Source of the DNA: Moraxellaceae bacterium
GTDB taxonomy: Bacteria; Pseudomonadota; Gammaproteobacteria; Pseudomonadales; Moraxellaceae
Length of the DNA: 64,000 bases
Assembly: GCA_029237815.1 (NCBI GenBank)
Contig: JAQZBP010000004.1
Coordinates: 1 to 64,000, forward strand
Direction of reading: 5' to 3'
Shown piece after piece: positions 9,697 through 19,300 of this stretch (the stretch's first letter is position 1; each line of letters starts with the position of its first letter). The notes beneath the pieces were generated by a model. The model saw only the letters and a list, made by a program, of their open reading frames with translations. It was not told the origin of the DNA and did not search any database. The position numbers and the translations under genes are program-made.

Positions 9697-10734
9697 ATGA
9701 GCAAGGAAAAACTCGCCGCGCACGAACCCCACCTGCGCACCCTGCACGCCCGTGACCGCCTGCTGGCACGACCGCGGCACGGCCATCCCGTCTCCGACCA
9801 CTGCAATGGTGAGAAGTTCTTCAATCGCGAGCATCCCGAGCGCGCGCTGACGCAGGTCTTCACCTGGCTGCGCACACGCAAGCCGTCGCGCTGGCCGGGC
9901 TGGGTGGACAACGAGGTCTTCGCGCCGCCGCCGCGCCGGCTTTCCACGCAGTTGCGCGACTGGCGCGCGACCTTCGTCAACCACGCCACCGTGCTGCTGC
10001 AGATGGGCCCCTACAACCTGCTCACCGATCCGGTGTGGGCCGAGCGCGTCAGTCCCTTCCGCAACCTCGGGCCGCGCCGCGTGCGCGCCGCCGGGGTCGC
10101 GCTGAAGGACCTGCCGCCCATCGATGTCGTGCTGCTGAGCCACAACCACTACGACCACATGGACCTCGCCACGCTGCGCTTCCTGGAGCAGCGCGACCAT
10201 CCGCACGTGGTGACGGGGCTCGGCAATGCCGCGCTGCTGCATGCGCACGGCATCCGCCACGTCACCGAGCTCGACTGGTGGCAGTCGGTGCAGCACAAGG
10301 AGCTCACCATCCACTTCACGCCGGCGCAGCATTTCTCCGGCCGCGGCGTCCGTGACCGTGACATGACGCTCTGGGGCGGGCTGTGGGTCGAGACGGCGGC
10401 GGGCGGGTTCTTTTTCGCCGGCGATACCGGCTACGGCGGCCACTTCCGCGAGATCGCAGAGCGCCTCGGCCAGCCGCGCCTTGCGCTGCTGCCCATCGGC
10501 GCCTACGAGCCTTACTGGTTCATGGGGCCCGTGCACATGAACCCGGAGGACGCCGTGAAGGCGCACCGCGACCTGGACGCCGAGGCCTCGATCGCCATTC
10601 ACTTCAACACCTTCCAGCTCACTGACGAGGGCATCGGCCAACCGGTGACCGACCTGGCCGCGGCGCTGCGCGAGCATGGCGTCGACCCGGCCTGCTTCCA
10701 CGTGCTGAAGGAAGGGGAAGGGCGCAACGCCTGA
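9697..10734 (+). CDS. Metallo-beta-lactamase-fold hydrolase, NAPE-PLD/UlaG-like
   Basis: A 345-residue cytoplasmic hydrolase of the MBL fold. The zinc motif HNHYDH is intact at residues 149-154, followed by other expected ligands in PAQHFSGRG, FAGDTGYGG and IAIHFNTF. The N-terminal pattern (NHATVLLQ..., LTDPVWAERVSP) is that of the N-acyl-phosphatidylethanolamine phospholipase D-like / UlaG-like branch, which suggests a phosphodiester or lipid substrate. The exact substrate is unknown. The ATG at 9697 is preferred to upstream in-frame starts because GGAAG precedes it by 6 bases and conserved sequence begins downstream. It follows the diguanylate cyclase by 40 bp and could share its transcript. 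Confidence 0.85.
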   Translation: MSKEKLAAHEPHLRTLHARDRLLARPRHGHPVSDHCNGEKFFNREHPERALTQVFTWLRTRKPSRWPGWVDNEVFAPPPRRLSTQLRDWRATFVNHATVLLQMGPYNLLTDPVWAERVSPFRNLGPRRVRAAGVALKDLPPIDVVLLSHNHYDHMDLATLRFLEQRDHPHVVTGLGNAALLHAHGIRHVTELDWWQSVQHKELTIHFTPAQHFSGRGVRDRDMTLWGGLWVETAAGGFFFAGDTGYGGHFREIAERLGQPRLALLPIGAYEPYWFMGPVHMNPEDAVKAHRDLDAEASIAIHFNTFQLTDEGIGQPVTDLAAALREHGVDPACFHVLKEGEGRNA

Positions 10735-10901
10735 CCCCGGCGGGGCTCCCTCGCCACTTGACCCGCGTCAAGGAGCGCGGGCAGTGCCACCGGGCATGAT
10801 TCGCGCGGGGTGCGAGCCCGCGCCTTGTCCACTTCTTTTCAAACAGCGGGCATGGAAGCCTTCGCACCATTCCCCACTTGTCACCGCTTCCGGAGATCTC
10901 C

Positions 10902-11996
10902 GTGACCGATTTGCTCTTCACGCCCCTCAAGGTCGGCGCGCTTACCCTGCCCAACCGCGTCATCATGGCGCCGCTGACGCGCATGCGCGCCACCTTCCCG
11001 GACGACGTGCCCAATGCGCTCATGCAGGCCTACTACCTGCAGCGCGCCAGCGCCGGCCTCATCATCTGCGAGGCTTCGCAGATCTCGCCGCAGGGCAAGG
11101 GCTACATGGACACGCCGGGCATCTACAGTGCGGCGCAGGTGGACGGGTGGCGCGCCATCACCGGCGCCGTGCATGCCGCCGGCGGGCGCATGTGCATGCA
11201 GCTCTGGCATGTGGGCCGTGTCTCCCACCACAGCCTGCAGCCGGACAATGCGTTGCCGGTGTCGGCCTCCGCGCTGCCCTACCGGAACCGCACCTCGGTG
11301 CGCGGGCCCGACGGCAAGCCGCAGCGCGCCGATTGCGACACGCCGCGCGCGCTGGAAACCAATGAAATTCCCGGCCTGCTCGACGATTACCGCCGCGCCA
11401 CGGTGAACGCCCGTGAGGCCGGCTTCGACATGGTGGAGGTGCACGCGGCGCACGGCTACCTGCTGCAGCAGTTCCAGTCCGCCGAAAGCAATCACCGCAC
11501 GGACGCCTATGGTGGGACTCTGGAGAATCGCGCCCGCCTGACGCTTGAGGCACTCGACGCCGTCATCGATGCCTGGGATGCGGCCCATGTCGGCATCCGC
11601 ATCTCGCCGCTCGGCGTGTTCAACGGGCTGGACGACGCCGCCGGCCTCGAGATGGGGCTCTATCTCGCAGAACAGTTCGCCGCCCGCGGCATCGCCTACC
11701 TGCACCTGTCCGAGCCGGACTGGGCGGGTGGTCCGGCGCTGAACGAGGAGTTCCGCCGCGCGCTGCGCGAGAAATTCCCGGGCGTGATCATCGGTGCCGG
11801 CAACTACACGAAGGAAAAAGCCGATACCTTGCTGGCGAAGGGACTGATCGACGCCGCCGCCTTCGGCCGTCCCTTCATCGCCAATCCGGACCTGCCGCGT
11901 CGCCTGCAGAGCGGCGCGCCGCTCAATACGCCGGACCAGAAGACGTTCTATGGCGGTGGGGCGGAGGGCTATACGGATTATCCGGCGCTGGCCTGA
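10902..11996 (+). CDS. Old Yellow Enzyme family NADH:flavin oxidoreductase
   Basis: A 364-residue FMN-binding TIM barrel of the OYE/NemA/xenobiotic-reductase family. Such enzymes reduce activated C=C bonds (enones), nitrate esters or quinones with NAD(P)H. The start LFTPLKVGALTLPNRVIMAPLTR is the family N-terminus (shown here in part: FTPLKVGALTLPNRV). The substrate-binding pair lies in VHAAHGYLLQQF (H181, H184), followed by the usual YGG...NRARL segment. The C-terminal FMN-phosphate region (AFGRPFIANPDLPRR) is also intact. I place the start at GTG 10902 because GGAG lies six bases upstream; a TTG at 10878 is possible but lacks this. It is monocistronic or last in its unit, with a strong terminator 25 bp downstream. 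Confidence 0.92.
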   Translation: MTDLLFTPLKVGALTLPNRVIMAPLTRMRATFPDDVPNALMQAYYLQRASAGLIICEASQISPQGKGYMDTPGIYSAAQVDGWRAITGAVHAAGGRMCMQLWHVGRVSHHSLQPDNALPVSASALPYRNRTSVRGPDGKPQRADCDTPRALETNEIPGLLDDYRRATVNAREAGFDMVEVHAAHGYLLQQFQSAESNHRTDAYGGTLENRARLTLEALDAVIDAWDAAHVGIRISPLGVFNGLDDAAGLEMGLYLAEQFAARGIAYLHLSEPDWAGGPALNEEFRRALREKFPGVIIGAGNYTKEKADTLLAKGLIDAAAFGRPFIANPDLPRRLQSGAPLNTPDQKTFYGGGAEGYTDYPALA

Positions 11997-12020
11997 CGCC
12001 CGCCGTATCCGGACAGTGGA

Positions 12021-12046
12021 AAAGGCCCGTGGTTGCGGGCCTTTTT
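12021..12046. terminator. Bidirectional intrinsic terminator between OYE and the hydrolase gene
   Basis: A 9-bp stem AAAGGCCCG / CGGGCCTTT with a 6-nt loop has A and T runs on both flanks. It lies between two convergent genes. Confidence 0.88.
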
Positions 12047-12108
12047 CATGGGCGCGGGATTCCGCACAGCAAGAGAGTCCGCCGTAGCAGGCGGGTGCGA
12101 TCAGCCGG

Positions 12109-12873
12109 TCAGTGGCCGGCGCCATCCGCCAGCCACTGCTGCACCTGTGCGATCACCCAGTCGCCATCGTCCAGCGTGAGATCGTGGCCGGCGCTGGGGT
12201 GGGAGACGAGCGGCCAGCGCCAGCTCTCGGCGATGCGCGTGGTGCAGACCGGATCCACCACGTGGTCGCCCAGGCTCTGCAGCAGCAGCACGTGCTCGTG
12301 CGGACGTGCCGCCGGCGCGTGATAGGTGGCGGCCGCCAGCAGCTGGCGCAGCGCATTCATGCGCGTCGTGGGCTGCGCCCTCGCATAGGCGGCCCATTTT
12401 CGCGCCAGGGCATCCTTGTCCGGATACAGGTTGCTGGTGAGCTCCAGGATGAAGCGTTCCCGCTCCACGGAGGAGTGGAAGACCAGGCTCCTCAGGATGT
12501 CGAGATAGTTCTCGCGTCGCAGGCGCTGCATCAGCGGACTGAAGCCGCGCAAGGACGTGTTGATGAGCACGGCGTGCTCGATTTCCTCAGGATGGCGTTC
12601 CATCCATTCGATGCCGATCATGGCGCCCATCGAGATCGCCAGGAGCTGCACCGGACCGGTAATGCCGTGAGCCTGCACCTGCTCGCGCACGGCCTCGACC
12701 ATTTCCGGCACGCTGGTCGGGCTTTCGTGGTCGTGCAGGTCACCATTGCCGGGAATATCGGGAAGCAGCAGTTGCGCCTCGGGAAAGGCAGCCTGGAACT
12801 TCTGCGGAAAATCTTCCCAGTGCAGGTGCTGGCGCACGAGGCCGCGCAGGAATACCCAGTGGGGTCGCGACAT
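12109..12873 (-). CDS. Alpha/beta-hydrolase fold protein
   Basis: A 254-residue soluble hydrolase. The nucleophile elbow reads LLAISMGAMIG with Ser81. The first glycine of the usual GxSxG is alanine (AISMG), a substitution found in some alpha/beta hydrolases. The acid is probably Asp in LQSLGDHVVDP and the base His in HPSAGHDLTLDD near the end. Substrate is unknown. AGAGG lies just upstream of the ATG. It follows the CHASE2 cyclase by 56 bp on the same strand and may be co-transcribed with it. It does not match BioH well enough to assign it to the biotin pathway. Confidence 0.8.
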   Translation of the reverse strand: MSRPHWVFLRGLVRQHLHWEDFPQKFQAAFPEAQLLLPDIPGNGDLHDHESPTSVPEMVEAVREQVQAHGITGPVQLLAISMGAMIGIEWMERHPEEIEHAVLINTSLRGFSPLMQRLRRENYLDILRSLVFHSSVERERFILELTSNLYPDKDALARKWAAYARAQPTTRMNALRQLLAAATYHAPAARPHEHVLLLQSLGDHVVDPVCTTRIAESWRWPLVSHPSAGHDLTLDDGDWVIAQVQQWLADGAGH

Positions 12874-12929
12874 GGATCCTCTCTTGCCGTGCGGCGTTGC
12901 CGCGCCCCCGCGGCGCGGCTCCAGGAAAC

Positions 12930-15161
12930 TTACTTCGTCGTATAGGTATATACGCCATCCCAGGGTGCGGGGGGAGGAGCGAGGCGGAACTGCGCGATGC
13001 GCTCCGCATACAGCCGATAGAGCGGGCGATCGTCACGGGCGATGAGCGCGCGCAGCCGGGCGTCGGCTTCATCCCACTGCTGGTGGCAATAGGCGGCGAG
13101 GATGGCGTCCCATTCCTCGAGGTCGGCGCGCGTGGCCGGGTCGAGTGCGTCGGCGGGCCCGACCGGCTCGTAGATGCGCACGGGTTCGAGCTTGCCCTTT
13201 ACCCGCACGCAGTCGAGCGTGCGATAGGCGTAGTCCGCAACGGCATTACGGGTGGATTCGCTCACCACGATGGTCACGCCGTAGTTCTTGGACAGGCCCT
13301 CGAGGCGCGAGCCGAGGTTCACGGCATCACCCATCACGGTATAGGCCATGCGGAACTCGGAGCCCATGTTGCCGACGTTCATCGGCCCTGTGTTGAGGCC
13401 GATGCCGATATGGAGCGCTGGCCAGCCGCGCGCGCGGAAATCCACCTGCAGCTGCACGAGGTCGGCCTGCATGTCCATGGCGGTCTGCAGGGCAAGTCGG
13501 GCATGGTTGGCGTCGCGCACCGGTGCGCCCCAGAAGGCCATGATGGCGTCGCCCATGTACTTGTCGATGGTGCCGCGATGCTTGTGGATGAGGCGCGTCA
13601 TGGCGGTGAGGTAGGCGTTCATCAGCGCCGAGAGTTCGGTGGCGGAGAGGCCTTCCGAGATCGAGGTGAAGTCGCGCACGTCGGAGAAGAGCACGGTGAG
13701 CTCGCGCGATTCGCCTTCCAGCGTGATGGATTCCGGATGCTGCGCCATTTCCTCGACGAGATCGGGCGGCACGTACTGGCCGAACAGGCGCGTGATGGAG
13801 CGCTTGCCCTGCGCCTCCACGAAATAGCCGAAGGCCATGTTGCTGGTGAAGAGCAGCGCGAGCAGCAGCAGCACCGAGGCCAGCGGCAGCACGAGGCCGC
13901 CGTTCCAGGCCATGAAATTGACGGCGATGACCGTCACACCGATGCCGATCGACACCGCGACTTGCCCCACCGGCGCCAGCCGCGTGGTCAGCAGCAGCGT
14001 GACGAAGCCGACCACGAGCAGCATCAGCACTTCGACGCCCAGCACCCAGGCCGGTTCGTGGCGCACCATGTCGTCGAGAATGCCGGAGATGATGTTGGCG
14101 TGGACCTCGACGCCAGGATAAGTCTTTTCCAGCGGCGTGGAGCGCAGGTCGAGCAGGCCGGGCGCCGTGGTGCCGACCAGCACGATGCGGTCCTTCAGCT
14201 CTTCCGGCGCCACTTTCTTCTCGAGGATGTCGATGATCGAGTAGTAGTTGAATGCGTCGCCATGACGGCCGCGCCAGGGCACGAGCACGTTTGAGTGCGC
14301 GTCGCTGGGAATGTGGAGATTGCCGGCTTCACCAAGTTCCAGGGTCACGCCTTCGAACGCGGTGTAGCCCCCGTTATTTTGCATGGCAGGAATCAGCCGG
14401 GGCGCGCCCAGCGCCATGTGCACCGTGGCGAGGGCCAGCGAGGGATAGAGCTTGCCATCGTAGAGCTGGAACAACGGTACGCGGCGGAAAATGCCGTCGG
14501 CATCGATGGCGGGATTGTCGAAGAAGCCCGTGGCGCGGGCGTTCTTGCTCAGCGCATCGAGGTTGGCGGTGTAGCTGCGCGGCTGCGGCAGGTCGCGCAG
14601 CGCGCGTGCTTCTGCATCGGGTAGCGTGGCATAGGGCGGTGGCAGGGCGTTCAGGTTGTTGCCGCTGCCCTGGTTGAACACCATGCCCATCACGACGTTA
14701 CGCCCGGCCACGGCACGCGCGAAGCGGCCATCGTGGTCGAGGGCATCGGTGCGCGCACTGAATTCGCGAAGAAAGGCTGCGTCGTTCTGCAGCGGTCCCT
14801 GGGCCAGTTCGGTCAGCAGGGCCAGGCCGGAATTCTTTTCCGGCTCGGCAAACACCACGTCGAAGCCGATCACGCGCACCTGGTAGTGGTCGGTGAGCGT
14901 GCTCACCATGTTCCCCACCACCTCGCGGTTCCAGGGCCAGCGGCCCAGCGCCTTCAGGCTCTTCTCGTCGATGTCGGCGATGACCACGCGATCATCGAGC
15001 GTGCCCGGCACCGTGGCGCGCACGCGCAGGTCGTAGGCCTGGCGCTCGAGGCCGTCGAAAAAGCCGAGACGCAGCGCTGCATTGGCGAGAAAAGCGAAAA
15101 GGATGACGAGGCCCACGAAAAGCCGTGGCTGGCCGCGCAAGCGCTGGAGCAGTCCCTGCAT
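12930..15161 (-). CDS. CHASE2-domain class III adenylate/guanylate cyclase
   Basis: A 743-residue membrane receptor cyclase that makes a cyclic nucleotide (probably cAMP) in response to a periplasmic signal. TM1 (about 14-32) is followed by a large extracytoplasmic CHASE2 sensor starting FFDGLERQAYDLRVR. Three further TM helices come next (about 350-425) and then a class III cyclase domain. The two metal aspartates are present: D494 in LFSDVRDF and D538 in DKYMGDAIMAF, as are the transition-state Asn and Arg in GDAVNLGSRLE, so it should be active. It shares its architecture with the cyclase at 39729-41978. The FecR-like gene lies just upstream, but an intrinsic terminator separates them. The ribosome site (GAGA) is modest. 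Confidence 0.92.
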   Translation of the reverse strand: MQGLLQRLRGQPRLFVGLVILFAFLANAALRLGFFDGLERQAYDLRVRATVPGTLDDRVVIADIDEKSLKALGRWPWNREVVGNMVSTLTDHYQVRVIGFDVVFAEPEKNSGLALLTELAQGPLQNDAAFLREFSARTDALDHDGRFARAVAGRNVVMGMVFNQGSGNNLNALPPPYATLPDAEARALRDLPQPRSYTANLDALSKNARATGFFDNPAIDADGIFRRVPLFQLYDGKLYPSLALATVHMALGAPRLIPAMQNNGGYTAFEGVTLELGEAGNLHIPSDAHSNVLVPWRGRHGDAFNYYSIIDILEKKVAPEELKDRIVLVGTTAPGLLDLRSTPLEKTYPGVEVHANIISGILDDMVRHEPAWVLGVEVLMLLVVGFVTLLLTTRLAPVGQVAVSIGIGVTVIAVNFMAWNGGLVLPLASVLLLLALLFTSNMAFGYFVEAQGKRSITRLFGQYVPPDLVEEMAQHPESITLEGESRELTVLFSDVRDFTSISEGLSATELSALMNAYLTAMTRLIHKHRGTIDKYMGDAIMAFWGAPVRDANHARLALQTAMDMQADLVQLQVDFRARGWPALHIGIGLNTGPMNVGNMGSEFRMAYTVMGDAVNLGSRLEGLSKNYGVTIVVSESTRNAVADYAYRTLDCVRVKGKLEPVRIYEPVGPADALDPATRADLEEWDAILAAYCHQQWDEADARLRALIARDDRPLYRLYAERIAQFRLAPPPAPWDGVYTYTTK

Positions 15162-15184
15162 GGTCGGATTCTCTGCTGGTTGAC

Positions 15185-15232
15185 CCTGAAAAAGAAAAAT
15201 CCGTCACCCATGCCGCGGCAGGAGTGACGGAT
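15185..15232 (-). terminator. Intrinsic terminator between the FecR-like gene and the CHASE2 cyclase
   Basis: Read on the minus strand, ATCCGTCAC pairs with GTGACGGAT (9 bp) around a loop that can itself form TGCCGCGGCA, and is followed by TTTTCTTTTT. It lies inside a 90-bp gap between two same-strand genes, so it should limit read-through from FecR to the cyclase. Confidence 0.85.
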
Positions 15233-15250
15233 GCAAGAAGGAACCCGGAC

Positions 15251-15976
15251 TCAGTAGCCGCGACGCGGCGTGCCGTAGCCGGCGGCGCCGGAGAAGGGCG
15301 GGTTGCGGCCCACCAGCGTCTCCACCAGCATGAGTTCCTCGTCGGTGTGGTTCTTCATCGGTGCCGGCAGGATCAGCTTGCCGCCTTCGGGATTTTTTAC
15401 GATGAAGCGCGGCGCGTCATGGTGCTGCGACACGATGCTTTCGGTGGCCTGCGGGTCGGCGCTGGCGGCGATCTCGGTGTGGCCGTAGCAGGTGCAGACG
15501 TAGCTCGAATCCTTTTCCGACTCTGTGTACACGCCGGTGCCGCGGATCCCGATGGTCGCCGTGGTGGTGTGGATGGCGAGGCGCTTGCCGCCGGTGCGCT
15601 GGCCAAATACGGACAGCACCTTGCCGGTGAAGAGACGCATGGCATCGGCGAATGCTTCCTTGCCTTCGAGCTGCAGGCGGCTGTTTTCGCGCAGGATGTG
15701 CGCGTCCTGGCCGACGGCGAAGATCACGTAGCTGTTGCTGGTGGTCTCGACCAGCGAGGTGGGCTTCACCTTGGTGCCGGGGTTGGCGACGCGGCCGTCG
15801 ACCAGCACGCGGCCGCGCAGATCGTAGATGGACTGGCCGGGGAGCAACTGCTTCGGCACCTTGCCGAAGGCATGCACCAGCGGGGCCAGCAGGCTGCCGG
15901 TGGCGGCGACGCCGCTGGTGGCCAGCAGCATGCGCAGGAAATGGCGGCGGGCTTCGATAGGGTCGTCGCGATCCAT
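15251..15976 (-). CDS. FecR-domain protein with Tat-like signal
   Basis: A 241-residue exported protein. FecR-like domains here are periplasmic beta-rich modules, often found beside CHASE2 cyclases in proteobacteria. The N-terminus has EARRHFLRMLLATSG, a twin-arginine RRxFLR motif before a hydrophobic stretch, so Tat export is likely. The FecR core covers about residues 50-170 (YDLRGRVLVDGR..., SNSYVIFAVGQDAHILREN..., TATIGIRGTGVY). A Cys pair (VCTCYG) lies within it. The Gly/Tyr-rich tail ends AGYGTPRRGY. The ATG at 15976 has AAGGAG eight bases upstream; a longer frame lacks this. I infer a role as partner or ligand reporter of the adjacent cyclase. Confidence 0.82.
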   Translation of the reverse strand: MDRDDPIEARRHFLRMLLATSGVAATGSLLAPLVHAFGKVPKQLLPGQSIYDLRGRVLVDGRVANPGTKVKPTSLVETTSNSYVIFAVGQDAHILRENSRLQLEGKEAFADAMRLFTGKVLSVFGQRTGGKRLAIHTTTATIGIRGTGVYTESEKDSSYVCTCYGHTEIAASADPQATESIVSQHHDAPRFIVKNPEGGKLILPAPMKNHTDEELMLVETLVGRNPPFSGAAGYGTPRRGY

Positions 15977-16336
15977 GGGGATACTCCTTGCGTGGTATAC
16001 GGGTGCCCGGGCGGCTGCCCTAGGATGAATGGCGGATTTATAACACGCCATGCGGGGCCTCCGGCTAGGACCGCCGTCACGGTCCGTTGCCTTCCGTCAG
16101 GGGCTGGAAGGAGGTTCCGGTGCCGGGCCCAAGGGCGCCCGTTGCCCTGGTCCGGTGCGTGCTGGAGGGCGGGCACCCTGCCTTTACCACTGGTCCTGCG
16201 ACAGGAAAGCTGGCTTCTTTGGCTCAGCTGTTTTTATCATGGCGGCATAAATAGATAAGGGCTTCGGAGTACCGGGGCCTGTCAGGTCGCGCTCCCCATT
16301 GGAGGGCGGCCTTTTCCTTTTGGGGAGGAACCAGGA
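15977..16336. other. 360-bp divergent intergenic region
   Basis: This gap separates the minus-strand FecR gene from the plus-strand heme-adhesin operon. A TATAAA on the minus strand (plus-strand 16037-16042) could be a -10 for FecR, with no clear -35. Toward the plus operon there is an AT-rich patch at 16230-16257. A GC hairpin follows (GCGCTCC / GGAGGGC, 16289-16307, one mismatch), then GGCC and T-rich sequence just before the ribosome site. That arrangement is attenuator-like but weak. Nothing else is recognisable. Confidence 0.4.
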
Positions 16337-19300
16337 ATGTCATCCCGTATCGTCGCATGGGCCGTGCTGGCCGCATGTCTGTTCACAGGGGGAGCCGCCC
16401 GGGCCACCGTCACTTACGACGGCACCGATGGCGTTGCCGCCAACTTCTTCGACAACAATTCGCAGGGGGCCTGCACGGGCTGCCATGTCGGCACGCCCGA
16501 CATCTACTACCAGAACGTCGTGCTGGACACCTATGCCCGCGCGGTGACGTACGCGTCCATGGCGCTCAATGCCGCGGACTGGAACGACGGCGTCTACGAC
16601 GGCGAGGTGGCCGGCAACTGGCGCATGCCCCAAGGGGCGGCGGCACAGGTAACCGAAGCCGAGCTCACGCTTCTTTCAACCTGGATCGCCAACGGCAAGG
16701 TGCAGAACGCCCTGCCCACGGTGTCCGGTCTCTCGACAGGCGCGGCAGCCCGCTATACGCGCACGCTTTCCGTGTCCACGCTCAACGACAACGGCGCCGA
16801 CACGAGCTACGTGGTGGAGTGGCGCATCGTCGGCGCGCCGAGCTATACCAGCTCCGCGACCTACTACACCATCGCGGCATCCTCGGCGGCCACCACCGTC
16901 AGCACGGACAGCGCCACCTGGACCGGCGGTGGCCTCACCACCAAGTCCATCAGCCACTCGGCAACCGGGCTGACCTGCGGCTCCAACTACGAATTCCGCG
17001 TGCGCGGCGTGCGCTCCGGCAGCACCGTCACCACGACGTCGGCAACGGCCTTCAGCACCAGCGCCTGTCCCACGGTCAGCAGCGTCACCGGCACCACCAC
17101 GCTCACTGAAGACCAGGCCTTCAGCGTCACCTACAACGGCAATACCGGGGTCAACAGCTGGTCCCTGGTCGGCGCTCCGACCGGCATGACGATAGGGGCG
17201 GCCACCGGCGTCATGTCCTGGTCGGCGGCGAACACGCCCGACAGTCCCACCAGCAACACCACCTACAATTTCTCGGTGCGCGTCGGTGACGGCACCAGCA
17301 CCACCGATTACGCGGCCTCGGTAACCGTGACGCCGGTGAACGATCAGCCGGCGCTCGCTACCATTCCCGACAACACCGCCACCAAGAACAGCCCCTTCAG
17401 CTACACCCTCGGCACCTATGCCAGCGATGTCGACGACGCCAACAACGGCACCGCCCTGACCTGGACGCTGGTCTCGGCGCCCGCCTGGCTGTCGCTGTCC
17501 ACTACCGGCGTGCTGTCCGGCACGCCGGGCGATACCGCGCTGGCATCCGAGAGCGTCACCGTGCGCCTCGAGGACGGCAAGGAAAACGGCACTGTCGCGG
17601 TCGAGGACACCTTCCTCATCACCGTGAGCGGCACCAACGTCGGTCCTACCCTGGGCGTCGTCTCCAACCAGACCGTCAACGAGGACGCGACGCTCACGCT
17701 CAATGCCGGCGCCCTCGTCACCGACCCGGACGATGCCAACAACGGCACCGGCGCGCTCGTCTGGTCACTGAGCGGCCAGCCCACCGGCATGGCCGTCAGC
17801 AATGTCGGCGTGATCAGCTGGACACCGACCCAGGCCAGCCTGGATGCGGGCAGCCCGCAAACCGACAAGGTCTACAGCAACATCACGGTGCAGGTGGCGG
17901 ACGGCGGCGAGAACGCCGCCCTGGCGGCGAGCCGCACCTTCAGTGTCACTGTGACCGCGGTAAACGATGCGCCCGTCGTGGCGGCCATCACCGACAGGAC
18001 CACGAGCGCAAGCTCCATCCCCAGCTTCACGGCCAGCGCCACGGATGAGGACAACGCCGCCAACACGCTGACCTGGTCGATTTCCTCCACGCCCCAGGCG
18101 CCGACGGTGGCCACGCTCACCGGCATGAGCATCGTCGCCACCGGCGCCACGCGCGGCCAGATCAGCTGGAGCGGCACCGGCGCCAACGTGCCGGGCACCT
18201 GGACCGTCACCGTCACCGCGACCGATCCGCAAGGTTCGCCGCTGGCCGGCAGCACGACCTTCGATTTCACCATCGAGGATGACGACAGCGATGGCGTCGA
18301 GGACTACAGCGACAACTGCGCCGCCACCGCCAACGCCGACCAGCTCAACACCGACGGCGACGGCGAAGGCGACGCCTGCGACCTGGATGACGACAACGAC
18401 AGCCTGCCGGACACCGTGGAAACGGATAACGGCTACAGCACCACCGTCGCGCAGGACCACGGTACGCTGGATAAGGACGGTGACGGCCTCACGAACCTCG
18501 ACGAATACACCGCCTGTGGCGGTGACACGTCCTGCACCAGCATCAGCAACGACTCCGTGGCGCCGGTGGTCACGCCGGTGGCTGTCGCCGACGTGACCGC
18601 CTCCGGCTACCTGACGCCGGTGGACCTCAACGCCAGCGCCACCGATGCGCCGGACGGCGTCATCGTGCCCAACATCTACAGCGTGGATGGCGTGGTGGTG
18701 TATGGCGCGCCCGATCCCTACCTGTTCCGCCCGGGTGCGCACGAGATCGTCTGGGAAGCCTATGACAACGCCGGCAACCGCGGCACCGCGGCGCAGACCG
18801 TCAACGTCAAGCCGCTGGTCACCATGGGCGGCAGCCAGGTGATCGGTGCCGGCCAGACCGCCTACGTGCCGGTGCGCCTCATCGGTACGGCGCCCAGCTA
18901 CCCGGTGGTGGTGACTTTCAACGCCAGCGGTGCCTCCGCGGGCGTGGATTACACGATCGCCGCCAGCAGCGTGCAGTTCGACAGCCCCGACACGCTCCAG
19001 TACATCGCGGTGGACGTGATCGACCATGGCGCCGCAGCCGACAAGGACCTCGTGCTGACCCTGAGCGGCGTGACCGGCGACGCCGTGCTGGCCGATGCCT
19101 CGCAGATTTCCTACCGGCTGCGCCTGACGATGCTGCCGGCGCCGCCCGAGGCGCGCCTGCAGGTGTCGCAGTCCGGCGAGATCCGGCCGGTGGTCTATGC
19201 CGACGACGGCAGCTTCGTCGTCGACGCGCTCCTCTCCGATCCGAATGGCGACCTCACCGCGAGCTGTGACAGCTGGACCGCTCCCGGCCTCGTGGTCGGC

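Noticed and set aside
16289..16318. Attenuator before the heme-adhesin gene
   Set aside because: The stem has a mismatch and the T stretch is broken by CC; too weak to call, noted only in the intergenic entry.
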